From the NCBI GenBank assembly GCA_963774195.1, contig CAVZDY010000001.1, forward strand, positions 1,488,001-1,552,000: a stretch of DNA of 64,000 nt, read 5' to 3'. A program made the position numbers and the translations under genes. The DNA comes from Roseiarcus sp963774195 (GTDB lineage Bacteria; Pseudomonadota; Alphaproteobacteria; Rhizobiales; Beijerinckiaceae). The notes beneath the pieces are model-generated. The model searched no databases. It saw only the letters and a list, made by a program, of their open reading frames with translations, and was not told where the DNA came from. Below, piece by piece: positions 16,420 to 25,408 of this stretch; the stretch's first letter is position 1; each line of letters begins with the position of its first letter.

Positions 16420-16805
16420 TGATATCGGTCGTAGCGGTTCATCGTGACGACCTCGATGCGCCCCTCCGGTCCGATGAAGCTGGACATCGCCCAGCTCGTA
16501 ATGCTGACGATGAGCGCGCAGAGGATCGCCGAGCCGAGCCCGGTCACGACAAAGCCCTTGAGAAGATGCGCGACGAGCTCGACCATCAGGCCGTTGATGA
16601 CGAGCAGGAACAGGCCGAGCGTCAGCAGGGTGATGGGGAAGGTCAGGATCACCAGGATCGGCCGGATCACGGCGTTGACGACGCCGAGCAGCAATGCGGC
16701 GGCGATCAGCGATCCCGGCGAACGGATTTCGACGCCGGGAAGGATCTCGGAGGCCAGCCACAGACCGATCGCGACCACCACGGCGCGGATTAGAAACCCT
16801 CTCAT
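16416..16805 (-). CDS. Phage-holin-family (DUF4_2-type) membrane protein
   Basis: A 129-residue inner-membrane protein with four hydrophobic helices (FLIRAVVVAIGLWLASEILPGVEI, LIAAALLLGVVNAVIRPIL, ITLLTLGLFLLVINGLMVELV, GLGSAILCALIVSITSWAMS). This is the pattern of the Phage_holin_4_2 family of small chromosomal membrane proteins. Despite the family name there are no prophage genes nearby, so a lysis role should not be assumed. Confidence 0.85.
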   Translation of the reverse strand: MRGFLIRAVVVAIGLWLASEILPGVEIRSPGSLIAAALLLGVVNAVIRPILVILTFPITLLTLGLFLLVINGLMVELVAHLLKGFVVTGLGSAILCALIVSITSWAMSSFIGPEGRIEVVTMNRYDRYH

Positions 16806-16930
16806 GCGAACGCGCTCCTTTCGACGCTTCGCGTCATCTTAGCCGAGATTTCCAGGATTTGAGAGATGTGAGGGTCGCGAGTTCCGAGCGAATGGGCAAT
16901 CAGCGTTCCCTGAAGCGGCTGGCTGGCGCG

Positions 16931-17296
16931 TCAAGCAGGCGGTGAATCGAGAAAGACGTACAGGGCGGCGATCTTGTTCGCGCGGACGATGATGACGTCG
17001 AGCCCGGTGTAGCGGGGCGGCTCGCCGGCCGGCCCGGAGCCCCAAGAGAGGCGTCCCCCGTCCTGAACCGCCTGCGGCGGGCGGTGCGGCGTGTAGACAA
17101 AGCTCGGATGACTGGCTCGCAGTTCGCCAGCGACCTGATCCAGCGCCGCGTGACCGACGTAACGGTCCAGGGGAAGAAGGACGGCGCAGTCTTCGGTGTA
17201 GAGTTCCTCAATGGCCGCGCGGCGGCGCGCGGGGTCGTTCTCGCCGAAGACCTCTTGCAGGTTGCGCAGGAGGAGAGTTTCGATGACTTCCGACAT
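16931..17296 (-). CDS. SnoaL-like / NTF2-fold protein
   Basis: A 121-residue alpha+beta barrel protein of the nuclear transport factor 2-like superfamily. The N-terminal helices and strand read RRRAAIEELYTEDCAVLLP, and later strands include RYTGLDVIIVRANKIAALYVFLD. Members are isomerases, hydrolases or ligand binders, so no reaction can be assigned. It is a single gene, with no operon partner closer than 100 bases. Confidence 0.8.
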   Translation of the reverse strand: MSEVIETLLLRNLQEVFGENDPARRRAAIEELYTEDCAVLLPLDRYVGHAALDQVAGELRASHPSFVYTPHRPPQAVQDGGRLSWGSGPAGEPPRYTGLDVIIVRANKIAALYVFLDSPPA

Positions 17297-17414
17297 CGTC
17301 GTGGTCCTGTCCGCAGGGCGTGCGGCCTCGCCTGCTCGCGAGATGCTTCACCTTACAGGGCCCGCCGAAAAAGGTGGAGGCCGACCTTCAAACCCGCCCA
17401 GGTCGCTCGCCTCG

Positions 17415-18407
17415 CTATCGGCGGACGTCGAGCGGGTAGGGGCCTTCCGCGAAACGCTCGGGGTGATAGCCCTTGGCCCCGACGAGCCGGGCGACCTCGC
17501 TGCCGGGCGCTTCGTCATTCGCGAGTTGGCGGATCAGGCGGCGGAAATCCCATTGTGGTGTCCAACCGAGATCACGGCGCGCTTTGGCGTTGACATAGAC
17601 GCGGTCGACGCTTGGAAACATTCGCCAGCCTCGCCGGGCGTATTCCGGAGCATATTCGGGAGCGCGAGCGAGGACGGCGGCGGGCGCGTCGGCGCGCAGC
17701 AATGGCAAATCCTCCGGCGTGAAGGGCGTTGTGGCGCTGACGATGTACTTGCCGAAGCCGAGCCGAGGCGCGCGCTCGGCGGCGGCGAGATGCGCCGAGA
17801 CGACGTCTTCGATGTCGACGCGGCGAAACAGATACTCGTTCGCCTTTGCATTGTTTGGCTCAAAGCTCGACCGCACGGACTCGTTGTCGTCCTCCTCGGG
17901 AAAGAAGCGCGCGGTGCGCAACACGACGCAAGCCAATCCCTCGTTGCGATGAAACAACTGGCAGAGAGCTTCTGCGGCGGTCTTGGTGACGCCGTAGATG
18001 TTCTTGGGGATAGACGGCGCATCCTCGGTGATCCACGCTGCCGGTTCGCCGGGCGGAGGGACCAGCGCGTCGCCGAACGCGCTCGTGGTGCTGGTGAAGA
18101 CGAACGCCTCGACGCTGGACGCCACCGCCTCTTCGAGCAACACCAGCGCGCCGCGCACGTTGGTTTCGACAAATTCCTCGTGGGCGTGCGTGCCGACATG
18201 CGGCTTATGCAGCGTGGCGGCGTGAAGGACCGTCCGAGCGCCCTTCATGCAGCGCCGGACAAAGACGCGATCGGCGATCGAGCCGACCGCGTCGGTGAAC
18301 TCTCCGGCGATCTTGTCGAGACCGAACGCCGGGACGGCGCGCTCCCGCAGCGTGCGCATCAGCGCCTCGCCCAAGTGTCCGGAACTGCCTGTCACGAGAA
18401 CGGTCAT
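17415..18407 (-). CDS. NAD-dependent epimerase/dehydratase family protein
   Basis: Extended SDR enzyme (330 aa). The N-terminal Rossmann motif is VLVTGSSGHLGEALM. Further marks are the VLHAATLHKPHVGTHA segment, the catalytic region FTSTTSAFGD...YGVTKTAAEAL (Tyr and Lys of YxxxK) and the substrate-side RTARFFPEEDD. Such enzymes act on nucleotide sugars or small aldehydes; the substrate is not evident. The ATG at 18407 begins right before the Rossmann strand and is preferred to one seven codons upstream. Confidence 0.9.
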   Translation of the reverse strand: MTVLVTGSSGHLGEALMRTLRERAVPAFGLDKIAGEFTDAVGSIADRVFVRRCMKGARTVLHAATLHKPHVGTHAHEEFVETNVRGALVLLEEAVASSVEAFVFTSTTSAFGDALVPPPGEPAAWITEDAPSIPKNIYGVTKTAAEALCQLFHRNEGLACVVLRTARFFPEEDDNESVRSSFEPNNAKANEYLFRRVDIEDVVSAHLAAAERAPRLGFGKYIVSATTPFTPEDLPLLRADAPAAVLARAPEYAPEYARRGWRMFPSVDRVYVNAKARRDLGWTPQWDFRRLIRQLANDEAPGSEVARLVGAKGYHPERFAEGPYPLDVRR

Positions 18408-18570
18408 GTCTTGGCCCGCAGCGGTCACATATCACGCGACAGAGAGAAGCCAATTCGGGCCGTCTCGTCGAATCCGCCGCAGTCGGTCTCTACACACAAC
18501 GGCGCGCTTCGCAGCGGGCGAGCGCGCCGTTGACGCATGCGATAGGCCGGCGTGACCGGCCCGATCCAAA

Positions 18571-18879
18571 TCAAGCCTGTTTGCGTTCGGAGTTGCGCTT
18601 GCGCGTAGCGGCGGCTTTCTTTGCGGCCTCGGAACGGCTCGCCGCGGTTCTTACCGCTGAGCCTCCGCTGGCCTTGCGTTGGGCCCCAGCGCGCGCTGTC
18701 GTCTTGCCGCGGCCCGAGCCCCCTTCACGCTTGCCGCCGCCGTCCTCCTTGTTGACGGTCGCCCAGGCGCGCCGCTCGGCTTCTTCGTCCGGCACGCCGC
18801 GGCCCTCGTAGCTTTCCGCGATGTGGTCGGCTTTGCGTTCCTGCTTGTCGGTGTATTTCGACTTGTCGCCGCGTGGCAT
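18571..18879 (-). CDS. Small basic plasmid-stabilisation-like protein
   Basis: A 102-residue, very basic protein. The N-terminal domain (RGDKSKYTDKQERKADHIAE ... GVPDEEAERRAWATVNKEDGGG) is that of small proteins often annotated as plasmid stabilisation proteins. The C-terminus is an Ala/Lys/Arg/Ser-rich histone H1-like tail that should bind DNA or RNA non-specifically. GGGAGG precedes the ATG at 18879; a longer upstream extension is not supported. The true function is unknown, and a stress or nucleoid role is only an inference. Confidence 0.8.
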   Translation of the reverse strand: MPRGDKSKYTDKQERKADHIAESYEGRGVPDEEAERRAWATVNKEDGGGKREGGSGRGKTTARAGAQRKASGGSAVRTAASRSEAAKKAAATRKRNSERKQA

Positions 18880-19071
18880 GTGGGGCCTCCCGTATAGGAT
18901 TGTCGGCACGGCCAAAAACGCACCGCATGCACAAATGTTCCGGGAGCGCATGACTGTCGGAGCATGGCCAGACGTCAAAGCCGCACGATGGCGATAGCGA
19001 TCAGCGACCCGCTGAACGCGCAAGTGCCCTAAATTGCGCCGCGAGAAATATGCCCGCTGTTTGCGCCCCGA

Positions 19072-19224
19072 TCACAGCACGCCGAGCAAGACGAGGATCA
19101 GAAGGATCACGAGGAGCCCACCGAAGCCGCCGGAGGGATAGTAGCCCCAGCCCGCGCTATAGGGCCAGGAGGGTAACGCGCCAATCAAGAGTATGATGAT
19201 CAGGATGAGAAGGAGGAGGCGCAT
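19072..19224 (-). CDS. DUF3309-family small membrane protein
   Basis: A 50-codon gene. Two hydrophobic helices (LLLLILIIILLIGALPSW and GLLVILLILVLLGVL) are joined by an aromatic, Gly-rich turn (YSAGWGYYPSGGFG), the standard DUF3309 layout. AGGAG lies ten bases before the ATG. Function unknown; members are common in Hyphomicrobiales and often sit near stress genes. Confidence 0.85.
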   Translation of the reverse strand: MRLLLLILIIILLIGALPSWPYSAGWGYYPSGGFGGLLVILLILVLLGVL

Positions 19225-19310
19225 CGAAATCGGCTCCTGTTCGCTTTCGGACGGATGCTGCGGTTCAACGCAAACAGGACGCGTATTGTTCCGAAACTCT
19301 GAGGTTAGAT

Positions 19311-19730
19311 ATGCCGCAATTCACCCACATCTTCGAAGTTCGAACCGCAGGCCGCGGCCTTGTTGAAGCAACGCCAGAGTTCGAGCGGTTTGTCGCGCAA
19401 AGCGGCCTTTCCACCGGGCTTCTGACGCTGTTCTGCCGTCACACTTCGGCGTCGTTGCTGATCCAGGAGAATGCGTCGCCGGAGGTGCGGAGCGATCTCG
19501 AAGCTTTCTTCGAGCGACTGGCGCCGGAGGATCCCGCACGTTACGCGCACGACGAGGAGGGACCAGACGACATGCCCGCTCACATTCGCGCCGCGCTTAC
19601 CAACGTGCATCTCTCTATTCCCGTCATCGATGGTCGCTTGGCTCTCGGAACCTGGCAGGGAATCTACCTCTTCGAGCATTGCCGCGCGCCGCATCGCCGC
19701 ACGATCGCGGCGCATCTCATCGGCGATTGA
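19311..19730 (+). CDS. yjbQ: YjbQ family (UPF0047) protein
   Basis: A 139-residue protein of the YjbQ family, whose members have weak thiamine-phosphate synthase activity. Family landmarks are the LLTLFCRHTSASLLIQENASPEV block with the metal-binding His/Thr/Ser, the DDMPAHIRAALT segment and the C-terminal LGTWQGIYLFEHCRAPHRR. It is full length, and apparently monocistronic. Confidence 0.93.
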   Translation: MPQFTHIFEVRTAGRGLVEATPEFERFVAQSGLSTGLLTLFCRHTSASLLIQENASPEVRSDLEAFFERLAPEDPARYAHDEEGPDDMPAHIRAALTNVHLSIPVIDGRLALGTWQGIYLFEHCRAPHRRTIAAHLIGD

Positions 19731-19808
19731 ACAGGGCGGCGAGGAACAATCGCGCAAGAGGAGCGTTTCCACACTGACGCCTCGGGTGTCGGAAACAGGA
19801 GAATACGC

Positions 19809-20135
19809 ATGAAAGTGATATCCTGCGCAGTCCTCGCCGTCGCGCTGATGCCGTCCCTTGCTTTCGCGCAGAACGCCGGCGGAGCGGTAGGCGGCGCTGT
19901 CGTCGGCGGCGTCGTAGGCGGACCAATCGGCGCGGGCATCGGAGCGATCGTCGGCTCAACTCTGCCCGACCGTCCCCCCGTCGTTTATAATCGGCCCGTC
20001 GTTGTCGGCGAGGCGCTGCCGGACGACTTCACCTACTATCCGGTGCCGAACTACAACGACTACAGCTACGTCGTCGTCGACCATCGCCGCGTGATCGTCG
20101 ACCGCGGCCACCGCGTGGTGCGTGTGGTCGAATGA
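19809..20135 (+). CDS. DUF1236-like glycine-zipper periplasmic protein
   Basis: A 108-residue exported protein. A signal peptide ending in SLAFA is followed by a glycine-zipper segment (GGAVGGAVVGGVVGG...GAGIGAIVGS), then a DUF1236-like tail (LPDDFTYYPVPNYNDYSYVVVDHRRVIVDRGHRVVRVVE). Such proteins are probably envelope-associated; no enzymatic role is known. Confidence 0.85.
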   Translation: MKVISCAVLAVALMPSLAFAQNAGGAVGGAVVGGVVGGPIGAGIGAIVGSTLPDRPPVVYNRPVVVGEALPDDFTYYPVPNYNDYSYVVVDHRRVIVDRGHRVVRVVE

Positions 20136-20169
20136 TCGGGCGTTGAGCTTTCCAACTTTAGAGTGATCC

Positions 20170-20271
20170 GGCGCCGTCGTCGCGAGAGCGGCGAAGCAAT
20201 CCCATGCGCCCAAGGTGTGGGCGGCCGTGTGGATTGCTTCGTCGCGAGTTTGCTCGCGATGACGGCGCCGG
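20170..20271. repeat. Palindromic intergenic repeat, family B copy 1 (GAAGCAATCC type)
   Basis: Long inverted repeat. The left arm GCGCCGTCGTCGCGAG...GCGAAGCAATCC pairs with the right arm GGATTGCTTCGTCGCGAG...CTCGCGATGACGGCGC. It lies downstream of the DUF1236 gene. Confidence 0.8.
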
Positions 20272-20318
20272 TTCCGTGCTCGTGAAGCGTTATCTTCATC
20301 CGCGTCGCGCGCTTTAGG

Positions 20319-20423
20319 GCGAATTGCAATTAGGTCGCATCGTCATTGCGAGGAGCGCAGCGACGAAGCAATCCATCGTTCCGCCTGGCGCTGCTGGATT
20401 GCTTCGCTTCGCTCGCAATGACG
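20319..20423. repeat. Palindromic intergenic repeat, family B copy 2
   Basis: It is flanked on the left by GCGAATTGCAATTAGGTCG, then CGTCATTGCGAGGAGCGCAG, GAAGCAATCC, a short loop region, GGATTGCTTCGCTTCGCTCG and CAATGACG. It shares the left flank and loop with the copy at 53849-53950. Confidence 0.85.
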
Positions 20424-20452
20424 GCGCTAGTTCGAACAAGACGTAACCCGCC

Positions 20453-22936
20453 TTAACGCGCGGCGTCGATCACGGCCTTCGGGATGGTTTGACTGCAGGC
20501 GCGAAATTCGCTCCAGGGGTCTTCGAGCGCCGCGGCGGTCTTGATCGTGTATTGCGCCGCGCTGCCAGCCTTTTGCAGCGACCCCCAGTTCAGCGGCGTT
20601 GCGACCGGCGCGGTGGGGCGAGCGCGCAACGACCACGGCAGGATCGCCGTCGAGCCCTTCTTGTTTCGCAGCCAATCGATGAAAATGCGGCCGGAGCGAC
20701 GCGACTTGCTCATCGAGGCGATGAAGCGCGCGGGCTCCTTGTCCGCAAGGCCGCGTGCGAAGGCGCTCGCGAACGTCTCGACGTCTTCCGTCGTCAGCGA
20801 GCGGTCGAGCGGCGCGACAACATGCAAGCCCTTGCCGCCGCTGATCATCGGCCATGTCTTCACGTCGATCGCTTCGAGGCGCCGCGCTATTTCCTGAGCG
20901 GCCGCTTTGACGTCGGCGAAATCGACGCTCGGGTCGGGATCGAGATCGAAGATCAATCGATCCGGATTGTCGAGCAAATCGATGCGGCTCATCCAGCCGT
21001 GAAATTCGACGCCGCCGAATTGCGCCGCTGTCCGCAGCCCTTCGGCGCCGTCCAGCGCCATATAGACCTTGTCCTCATCTTTCACTCGGATCACGCCCCG
21101 CTTCATTGCCGCCGTTGGGTGACGCTGAAAAAAGGTCTCCGTCTCGATATTGTCGGGGACGCGGATGACGCTGACGAGCCTTTGCTCGAGATAGGGCGTC
21201 ATGCGTTCGGCGATGCGCGCGTAATACTCGGCGATGTCGCCTTTCGTAATGCCGTCCGAGGGAAAGATCACGCGGTCGGCGTGCGTGATCGGCGTCGGCT
21301 CGGGGGTGCGCGGCGCGGTCGTCCGCACGACACGGCGCGAGGCGGCGTCGATCCGACGGGTTTGGTTTGAAGCGCTCATTGGTTGGTCCTCCCGCACGCC
21401 GAGAAATCTTGCTTGTCGCACTTGGCCGTCACCGGTCCAGCCGGTGAAGCGGATCTCGGCGCGAAACGGCTCGGCGAGATACATCGCGCCACGCGGCAGT
21501 TTCTCGGGGTTGACGATTCCGGGGGGCGTGCGGCGCGCGCCGTTGCGCATACTCTTCCAGAGCTCGCCGCGCAGCTTTTCCGAATAGCCCGTGCCGATGC
21601 GGCCGACGTAGGTGAGCTTGCCGCCTTCGACCTCCATCGCAGCGAGCAGCGAGCTAAATGGGTTGCCCCTCTCCGACAGCATGTAGCCGATGATGACGAC
21701 GTCGTCGCGCCGCGACGCTTTGATCTTCAGCCAGGCGTCCGAGCGGCCTGGCGAATAGGGCGCGTCGGCGCGCTTGGCGATGACCCCTTCCGCTCCTGCC
21801 TGACGCGCCGCCTCGAAAACATCTTGCCCTTTGTCGGCGACGAATTCGGCAAAGCGCATATGCGGCGATCCCGCGCCGATCAGCGCCTTGAGTTTAGCCT
21901 TGCGTGCGATCAGCGGCTCTTTGCGCAAGTCGCGGCCGTCGAGCGACAGCAGGTCGAACGCCATGAAGTCGATCGCTCTGGCGTTGCCCGCCTCGAGCGC
22001 AGCGACCAGCGCGGCGAAATCGGAGACGCCCGACGAATCGAGCACGACGCCTTCGCCGTCGATCAGCGCGCTGCGACAGTCGAGCGCGCGCGCCGCCGCC
22101 GCGATCGGACCGAAGCGGTCGGTCCAGTCGAGGCCGGATCGCGAATAGATCTTCGCGCCTTCCGCGCCGACGGCGGCCTCGAGGCGATAGCCATCGTATT
22201 TCATCTCGATCAGCCAGCCTGGCGACGTTGGCGGCGTCGGCGAGGTCGCGCAGAGCTGCGGGGGTGCGAAAGCCGGCGTCGGCGGAGCGGCGCTCTTTCG
22301 CGGGCGTTTGCTCGGCGCCTTCGGCGGCGCGCCGCGCTCGATCTCTACGCGGTTGCGATGCGAGGCGACGCTTTCGGTGAAGCGGCTGGCAAGGCTGTCG
22401 TCGTTCTCCGCGAATTCGTCGCGCTCCTTGATCAGCAGCCATTTCTCCGGGGTCTCGCCGGTCGCCATGCGCACCAGCGTCCAGCCGCCGCGCATGCGTT
22501 CGCCATGGGCGAGGAACTTGATCTCGCCCTTGTCGCGCGCCTTGGCAGGATCGCCGTTCATCGGCGTGTAGGTCGCCGATTCCCAGAGTATGACGGAGCC
22601 GCCGCCATACTCGCCCTTCGGGATCGTTCCTTCGAATCTGGCGTAATCGAGCGGATGGTCCTCGACGCGGACTGCGAGGCGCCGGTCGCGCGGATTGGCG
22701 GAAAGTCCACGCGTCACGGCCCAGCTCGCAAGCGCTTCGCCGATCTGCAAACGCAGATCGTAGTGCTCGCGGCGAGCGAAATGATGCTGAACGATTAGGA
22801 GATGGCCGGCGCTCGTCGACGCGCCGCCCTCCGGCTCGCTGGTGCGCGAGAAGTCCCGCTTGGCCCGATAGAGCGCGGTCTTGCGGCCACTCCGGGATTT
22901 CGTCTTCGCCTTCGCATTGGTCGCCGATCGAACCAT
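20453..22936 (-). CDS. ligD: ATP-dependent DNA ligase D (phosphoesterase-ligase-polymerase)
   Basis: Multidomain enzyme of bacterial non-homologous end joining (827 aa). The order is a 3'-phosphoesterase (~25-190, with HHFARREHYDLRLQ and EDHPLDYARFEG.IPKGEYGGG), an ATP ligase (nucleotidyl lysine K246 in EMKYDGYR, then the OB-fold with YVGRIGTGYSE), and a C-terminal primase-polymerase (LIFDLDPDPSVDF metal site, SGGKGLHVVAPL). All catalytic motifs are visible. Its ATG overlaps the last base of the ku stop, so Ku and LigD are produced together, as expected for a functional end-joining pair. Confidence 0.97.
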   Translation of the reverse strand: MVRSATNAKAKTKSRSGRKTALYRAKRDFSRTSEPEGGASTSAGHLLIVQHHFARREHYDLRLQIGEALASWAVTRGLSANPRDRRLAVRVEDHPLDYARFEGTIPKGEYGGGSVILWESATYTPMNGDPAKARDKGEIKFLAHGERMRGGWTLVRMATGETPEKWLLIKERDEFAENDDSLASRFTESVASHRNRVEIERGAPPKAPSKRPRKSAAPPTPAFAPPQLCATSPTPPTSPGWLIEMKYDGYRLEAAVGAEGAKIYSRSGLDWTDRFGPIAAAARALDCRSALIDGEGVVLDSSGVSDFAALVAALEAGNARAIDFMAFDLLSLDGRDLRKEPLIARKAKLKALIGAGSPHMRFAEFVADKGQDVFEAARQAGAEGVIAKRADAPYSPGRSDAWLKIKASRRDDVVIIGYMLSERGNPFSSLLAAMEVEGGKLTYVGRIGTGYSEKLRGELWKSMRNGARRTPPGIVNPEKLPRGAMYLAEPFRAEIRFTGWTGDGQVRQARFLGVREDQPMSASNQTRRIDAASRRVVRTTAPRTPEPTPITHADRVIFPSDGITKGDIAEYYARIAERMTPYLEQRLVSVIRVPDNIETETFFQRHPTAAMKRGVIRVKDEDKVYMALDGAEGLRTAAQFGGVEFHGWMSRIDLLDNPDRLIFDLDPDPSVDFADVKAAAQEIARRLEAIDVKTWPMISGGKGLHVVAPLDRSLTTEDVETFASAFARGLADKEPARFIASMSKSRRSGRIFIDWLRNKKGSTAILPWSLRARPTAPVATPLNWGSLQKAGSAAQYTIKTAAALEDPWSEFRACSQTIPKAVIDAAR

Positions 22937-23868
22937 CAGCCGCGCCGCTTACGGGCAGGGGACTTCGCCGGCGTCTTCGCGGCGCCCTTGCCGCGCGCCG
23001 GCGGCGTCCGCTTCGGCCGGGTCCCTGGCGTCGCCGATTTCTCCGCGCGCTTCGGTGGCGCAGCGGCAGTTGGGGTTTCCGGCTTGTCGCCTGCGAGCGA
23101 TCGCTTCAGCGCCTCCATGAAGTCGATCACCTTGGCGCCTCCGCCGCCGCCCTCGCCGACCTGCACCGTCTTGCCCGTCGATAACTTGCTCTGCACGAGA
23201 TCGCGCAGCGCTTCAGCATAGTGGTTCTTGAAGCGGGAGGGCTCGAACGGCTGACTGCGCGAATCGATGAGCTGCTCGGCCATCGCCAGCATGTCCGGCT
23301 GCGTGCGGGTCTGGTGCAGGTCGGAGAAGACCTCGTCGATATCCTTCAGCTCGCTTTCGTAGCGGAGCAGATTGAGCACGAGGCCGTCGCCGTCGGCGTA
23401 GATGGCGACGAGGTTCTCCTTGCCACGCAGCGTCAACTGGCCGATCGCCGCCTTCCTGCGGGCGCGCAGCGCATCGCGAATAACGGTGTAGCCCTCTTCC
23501 GCCACTTCGCCGTCGGGCAGCAGATAGTAAGGGCGCGTGAAATAGAGTGGGTTGATGTCCTGCAAGTCGACGAATTGCGAAAGCTCGATGGTGTGACGCG
23601 ATTCCAGCCTCACCGCGTCGAGCTCCTCGTCCCCCAGCAGGACGAACTGGCTCGGTTCGATCTCGTAGCCCATTGCGATGTCCTCTTTGCGGACTTCGCC
23701 GCGGCCGGGCACGACCTTCTGGTAGTGGATTCGCTGGCCGCTGACGCGATCGATCTGATGAAACTTCGGCGTCGTCTCGGTTTTCTCGGCGGTGACTAGG
23801 CGAACGGGAATCGCCACCAGGGCCAGCCGAAGGTAACCCTTCCAGAAGCTTCGCACGGAGACTGGCAT
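22936..23868 (-). CDS. ku: Ku protein (non-homologous end joining)
   Basis: Homodimeric ring protein that binds DNA double-strand ends and recruits LigD. Core beta-barrel signatures are present: SFWKGYLRLALVAIPVRL, FHQIDRVSGQRIHYQKV and the PYYLLPDG region. The C-terminus is a Lys/Arg/Pro/Ala-rich tail (TRPKRTPPARGKGAAKTPAK), typical of bacterial Ku and involved in DNA contact. It is first gene of the ku-ligD operon. Confidence 0.97.
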   Translation of the reverse strand: MPVSVRSFWKGYLRLALVAIPVRLVTAEKTETTPKFHQIDRVSGQRIHYQKVVPGRGEVRKEDIAMGYEIEPSQFVLLGDEELDAVRLESRHTIELSQFVDLQDINPLYFTRPYYLLPDGEVAEEGYTVIRDALRARRKAAIGQLTLRGKENLVAIYADGDGLVLNLLRYESELKDIDEVFSDLHQTRTQPDMLAMAEQLIDSRSQPFEPSRFKNHYAEALRDLVQSKLSTGKTVQVGEGGGGGAKVIDFMEALKRSLAGDKPETPTAAAPPKRAEKSATPGTRPKRTPPARGKGAAKTPAKSPARKRRG

Positions 23869-24137
23869 GGGAGCGTCCTCGGATCGGCGCGCCGCGCTCT
23901 CTCAATTCCCAAAAGCCGCCGCGCCCGATGGGGCGGACGACTGCTCCGCGCAAAACGCCTGATCCGCATAACGCGCAATGACGCGCTGCAGTTCCCCACT
24001 CCCGCCGCAATCGGGACATTTGCAGCCGGTTGTCGACGAGCGGGCCCATTCCCCGAGTGGGCGCCGGAACATCGGCTCGCGCTGTCGCGTTATCCGAATG
24101 TCCCAGCGGTAGGGCTGCGCCTTTCAGGAGTTGAGAA

Positions 24138-24329
24138 ATGGCCAGTGAAGCCGAGCGCGACAACATCCGCCAACCGCCTCACTATCGGGAAGATGGTTCC
24201 CCTCAAGTGGTGACCGCCGACACGGCGCGGCAGGGCCCGAAGGGCACACGGGTCTTCTGGGTTCTCGTCGGCAGTTTGGCTCTTTGCTTGGTGGCCTGGC
24301 TGATCGTCGAATATTTCGGCTGGGCTTAG
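24138..24329 (+). CDS. Small single-helix membrane protein
   Basis: A 63-residue protein. A hydrophilic N-terminus (ERDNIRQPPHYREDGSPQ) leads to one C-terminal helix (VFWVLVGSLALCLVAWLIVEYF). AGGAG lies eight bases before the ATG. Family not recognised. It sits divergently from ku, and its placement among other small stress-type membrane genes is suggestive only. Confidence 0.6.
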   Translation: MASEAERDNIRQPPHYREDGSPQVVTADTARQGPKGTRVFWVLVGSLALCLVAWLIVEYFGWA

Positions 24330-24343
24330 ACCGTCGCGGACGA

Positions 24344-24550
24344 TCACTTTCTCGGCTCACCGGTCGCGCTTTCCTCCGGCGGGTTTGCCTTTCCCCCATG
24401 GTAGTCGTCGAGTTCGGTCGCGTAGGGCTGCTTCGCCTCTCCGTCGGGCGCTCTCGGGTGCGCTTCTTCGCGGAGGTGGTGAGGCGCCGCCGGACGGATC
24501 GTCTTTGCGGCGCCTGTCTTGCCGGGCTCGGAACGGCGTACAGGCATCAT
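24344..24550 (-). CDS. Small hydrophilic protein of unknown function
   Basis: A 68-residue protein rich in Pro, Ala, Glu and Lys, with a C-terminal stretch LDDYHGGKANPPEESATGEPRK; no transmembrane segment. AGAAGGAAG is well spaced before tandem ATGs. It lies just downstream of, and on the same strand as, the PRC-barrel gene, so may share its transcript. No family recognised. Confidence 0.5.
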   Translation of the reverse strand: MMPVRRSEPGKTGAAKTIRPAAPHHLREEAHPRAPDGEAKQPYATELDDYHGGKANPPEESATGEPRK

Positions 24551-24577
24551 GAGCTTCCTTCTCGACGCATTCGCTAG

Positions 24578-24943
24578 CTACATCCAGTAGGGGCCGACCC
24601 CGTAGTAATCGTGCAGCCGCGATTCGAAGGTCGGGTCTCCCCACTGTGCGGGCGCGTCGGCGGGATAAGCGGGAGCCTTCTCGAGGTCTGTCTTCGAGAG
24701 GTCGACGACATAGCCGCCCAACGACCTGTCGTATTTCAGCAGCGACCATGGCAGCGGTCGATAGTCCTCGCCGATGCCAAGAAAGCCGCCGAACGACATA
24801 ACGGCGTAAGCGACCTTGCCCGACACCTTGTCGATCATGACGTCGCGAGTCTCGCCGACATGTTCCCCTTGGGGGTTGAAGACCTTCGTGCCGGCCACTT
24901 TGCTTCCGGCGATGAGCGACGAGGTCTCGTTCACTTTCTCCAT
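24578..24943 (-). CDS. PRC-barrel domain protein
   Basis: A 121-residue protein built around a single PRC-barrel: SLIAGSKVAGTKVFNPQGEHVGETRDVMIDKVSGKVAY, then SFGGFLGIGEDYRPLPWSLLKYD. The C-terminus is aromatic (LHDYYGVGPYWM). Such proteins in Hyphomicrobiales are small soluble, probably stress-induced factors; no reaction is known. GGGAGA precedes ATG 24943. Confidence 0.9.
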   Translation of the reverse strand: MEKVNETSSLIAGSKVAGTKVFNPQGEHVGETRDVMIDKVSGKVAYAVMSFGGFLGIGEDYRPLPWSLLKYDRSLGGYVVDLSKTDLEKAPAYPADAPAQWGDPTFESRLHDYYGVGPYWM

Positions 24944-25408
24944 AGCTCTGTCTCCCGTTTGCAGCCGCATTCCAACGGCTCAGCCAAAATCAGGGTACGA
25001 CGGCAACGCGCGACGTCAGCCGCTTGTTCCTTTTTTGCTCCCACGCTCGATGAGGCGGTCACGGCGTCTCATGGAGCGCGTTCACAAAATTTGAATTTAC
25101 GGATAGCTGCCGTGTATTTCCGCGGAAGACGAGAATTATTGCACTGCACAAATACTTTCCAAGTTGTTCATCGTCCGACCGAAACTCCGGTTGCGAGGGC
25201 GGCTCTGGGAGCGCCGCGCTGCGCCGCGTTTGGATGAGGCTCATCGTCGACCCCAATCTCATGCGCCTTGAATCGACCGCCTTCTGGCGGTACCCAAAGA
25301 GCCTCGCCGGTTAGCTTTCCAGCTCATGTTGGCTTTTCAGCTCATGTGGAGAAGAGAAAACAATGCGGCGACAACCACGGGGGGCGGACGCGATGAAGGA
25401 AGATCGTC
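24944..25408. other. Intergenic stretch, nothing recognised
   Basis: About 465 bases between divergent genes, less GC-rich around 25080-25170. Short frames have no support. It presumably holds two divergent promoters. Confidence 0.4.

Noticed and set aside
16416..16805. Reading the holin-family gene as evidence for a prophage
   Set aside because: No other phage gene is near, and this family is common on chromosomes outside prophages.
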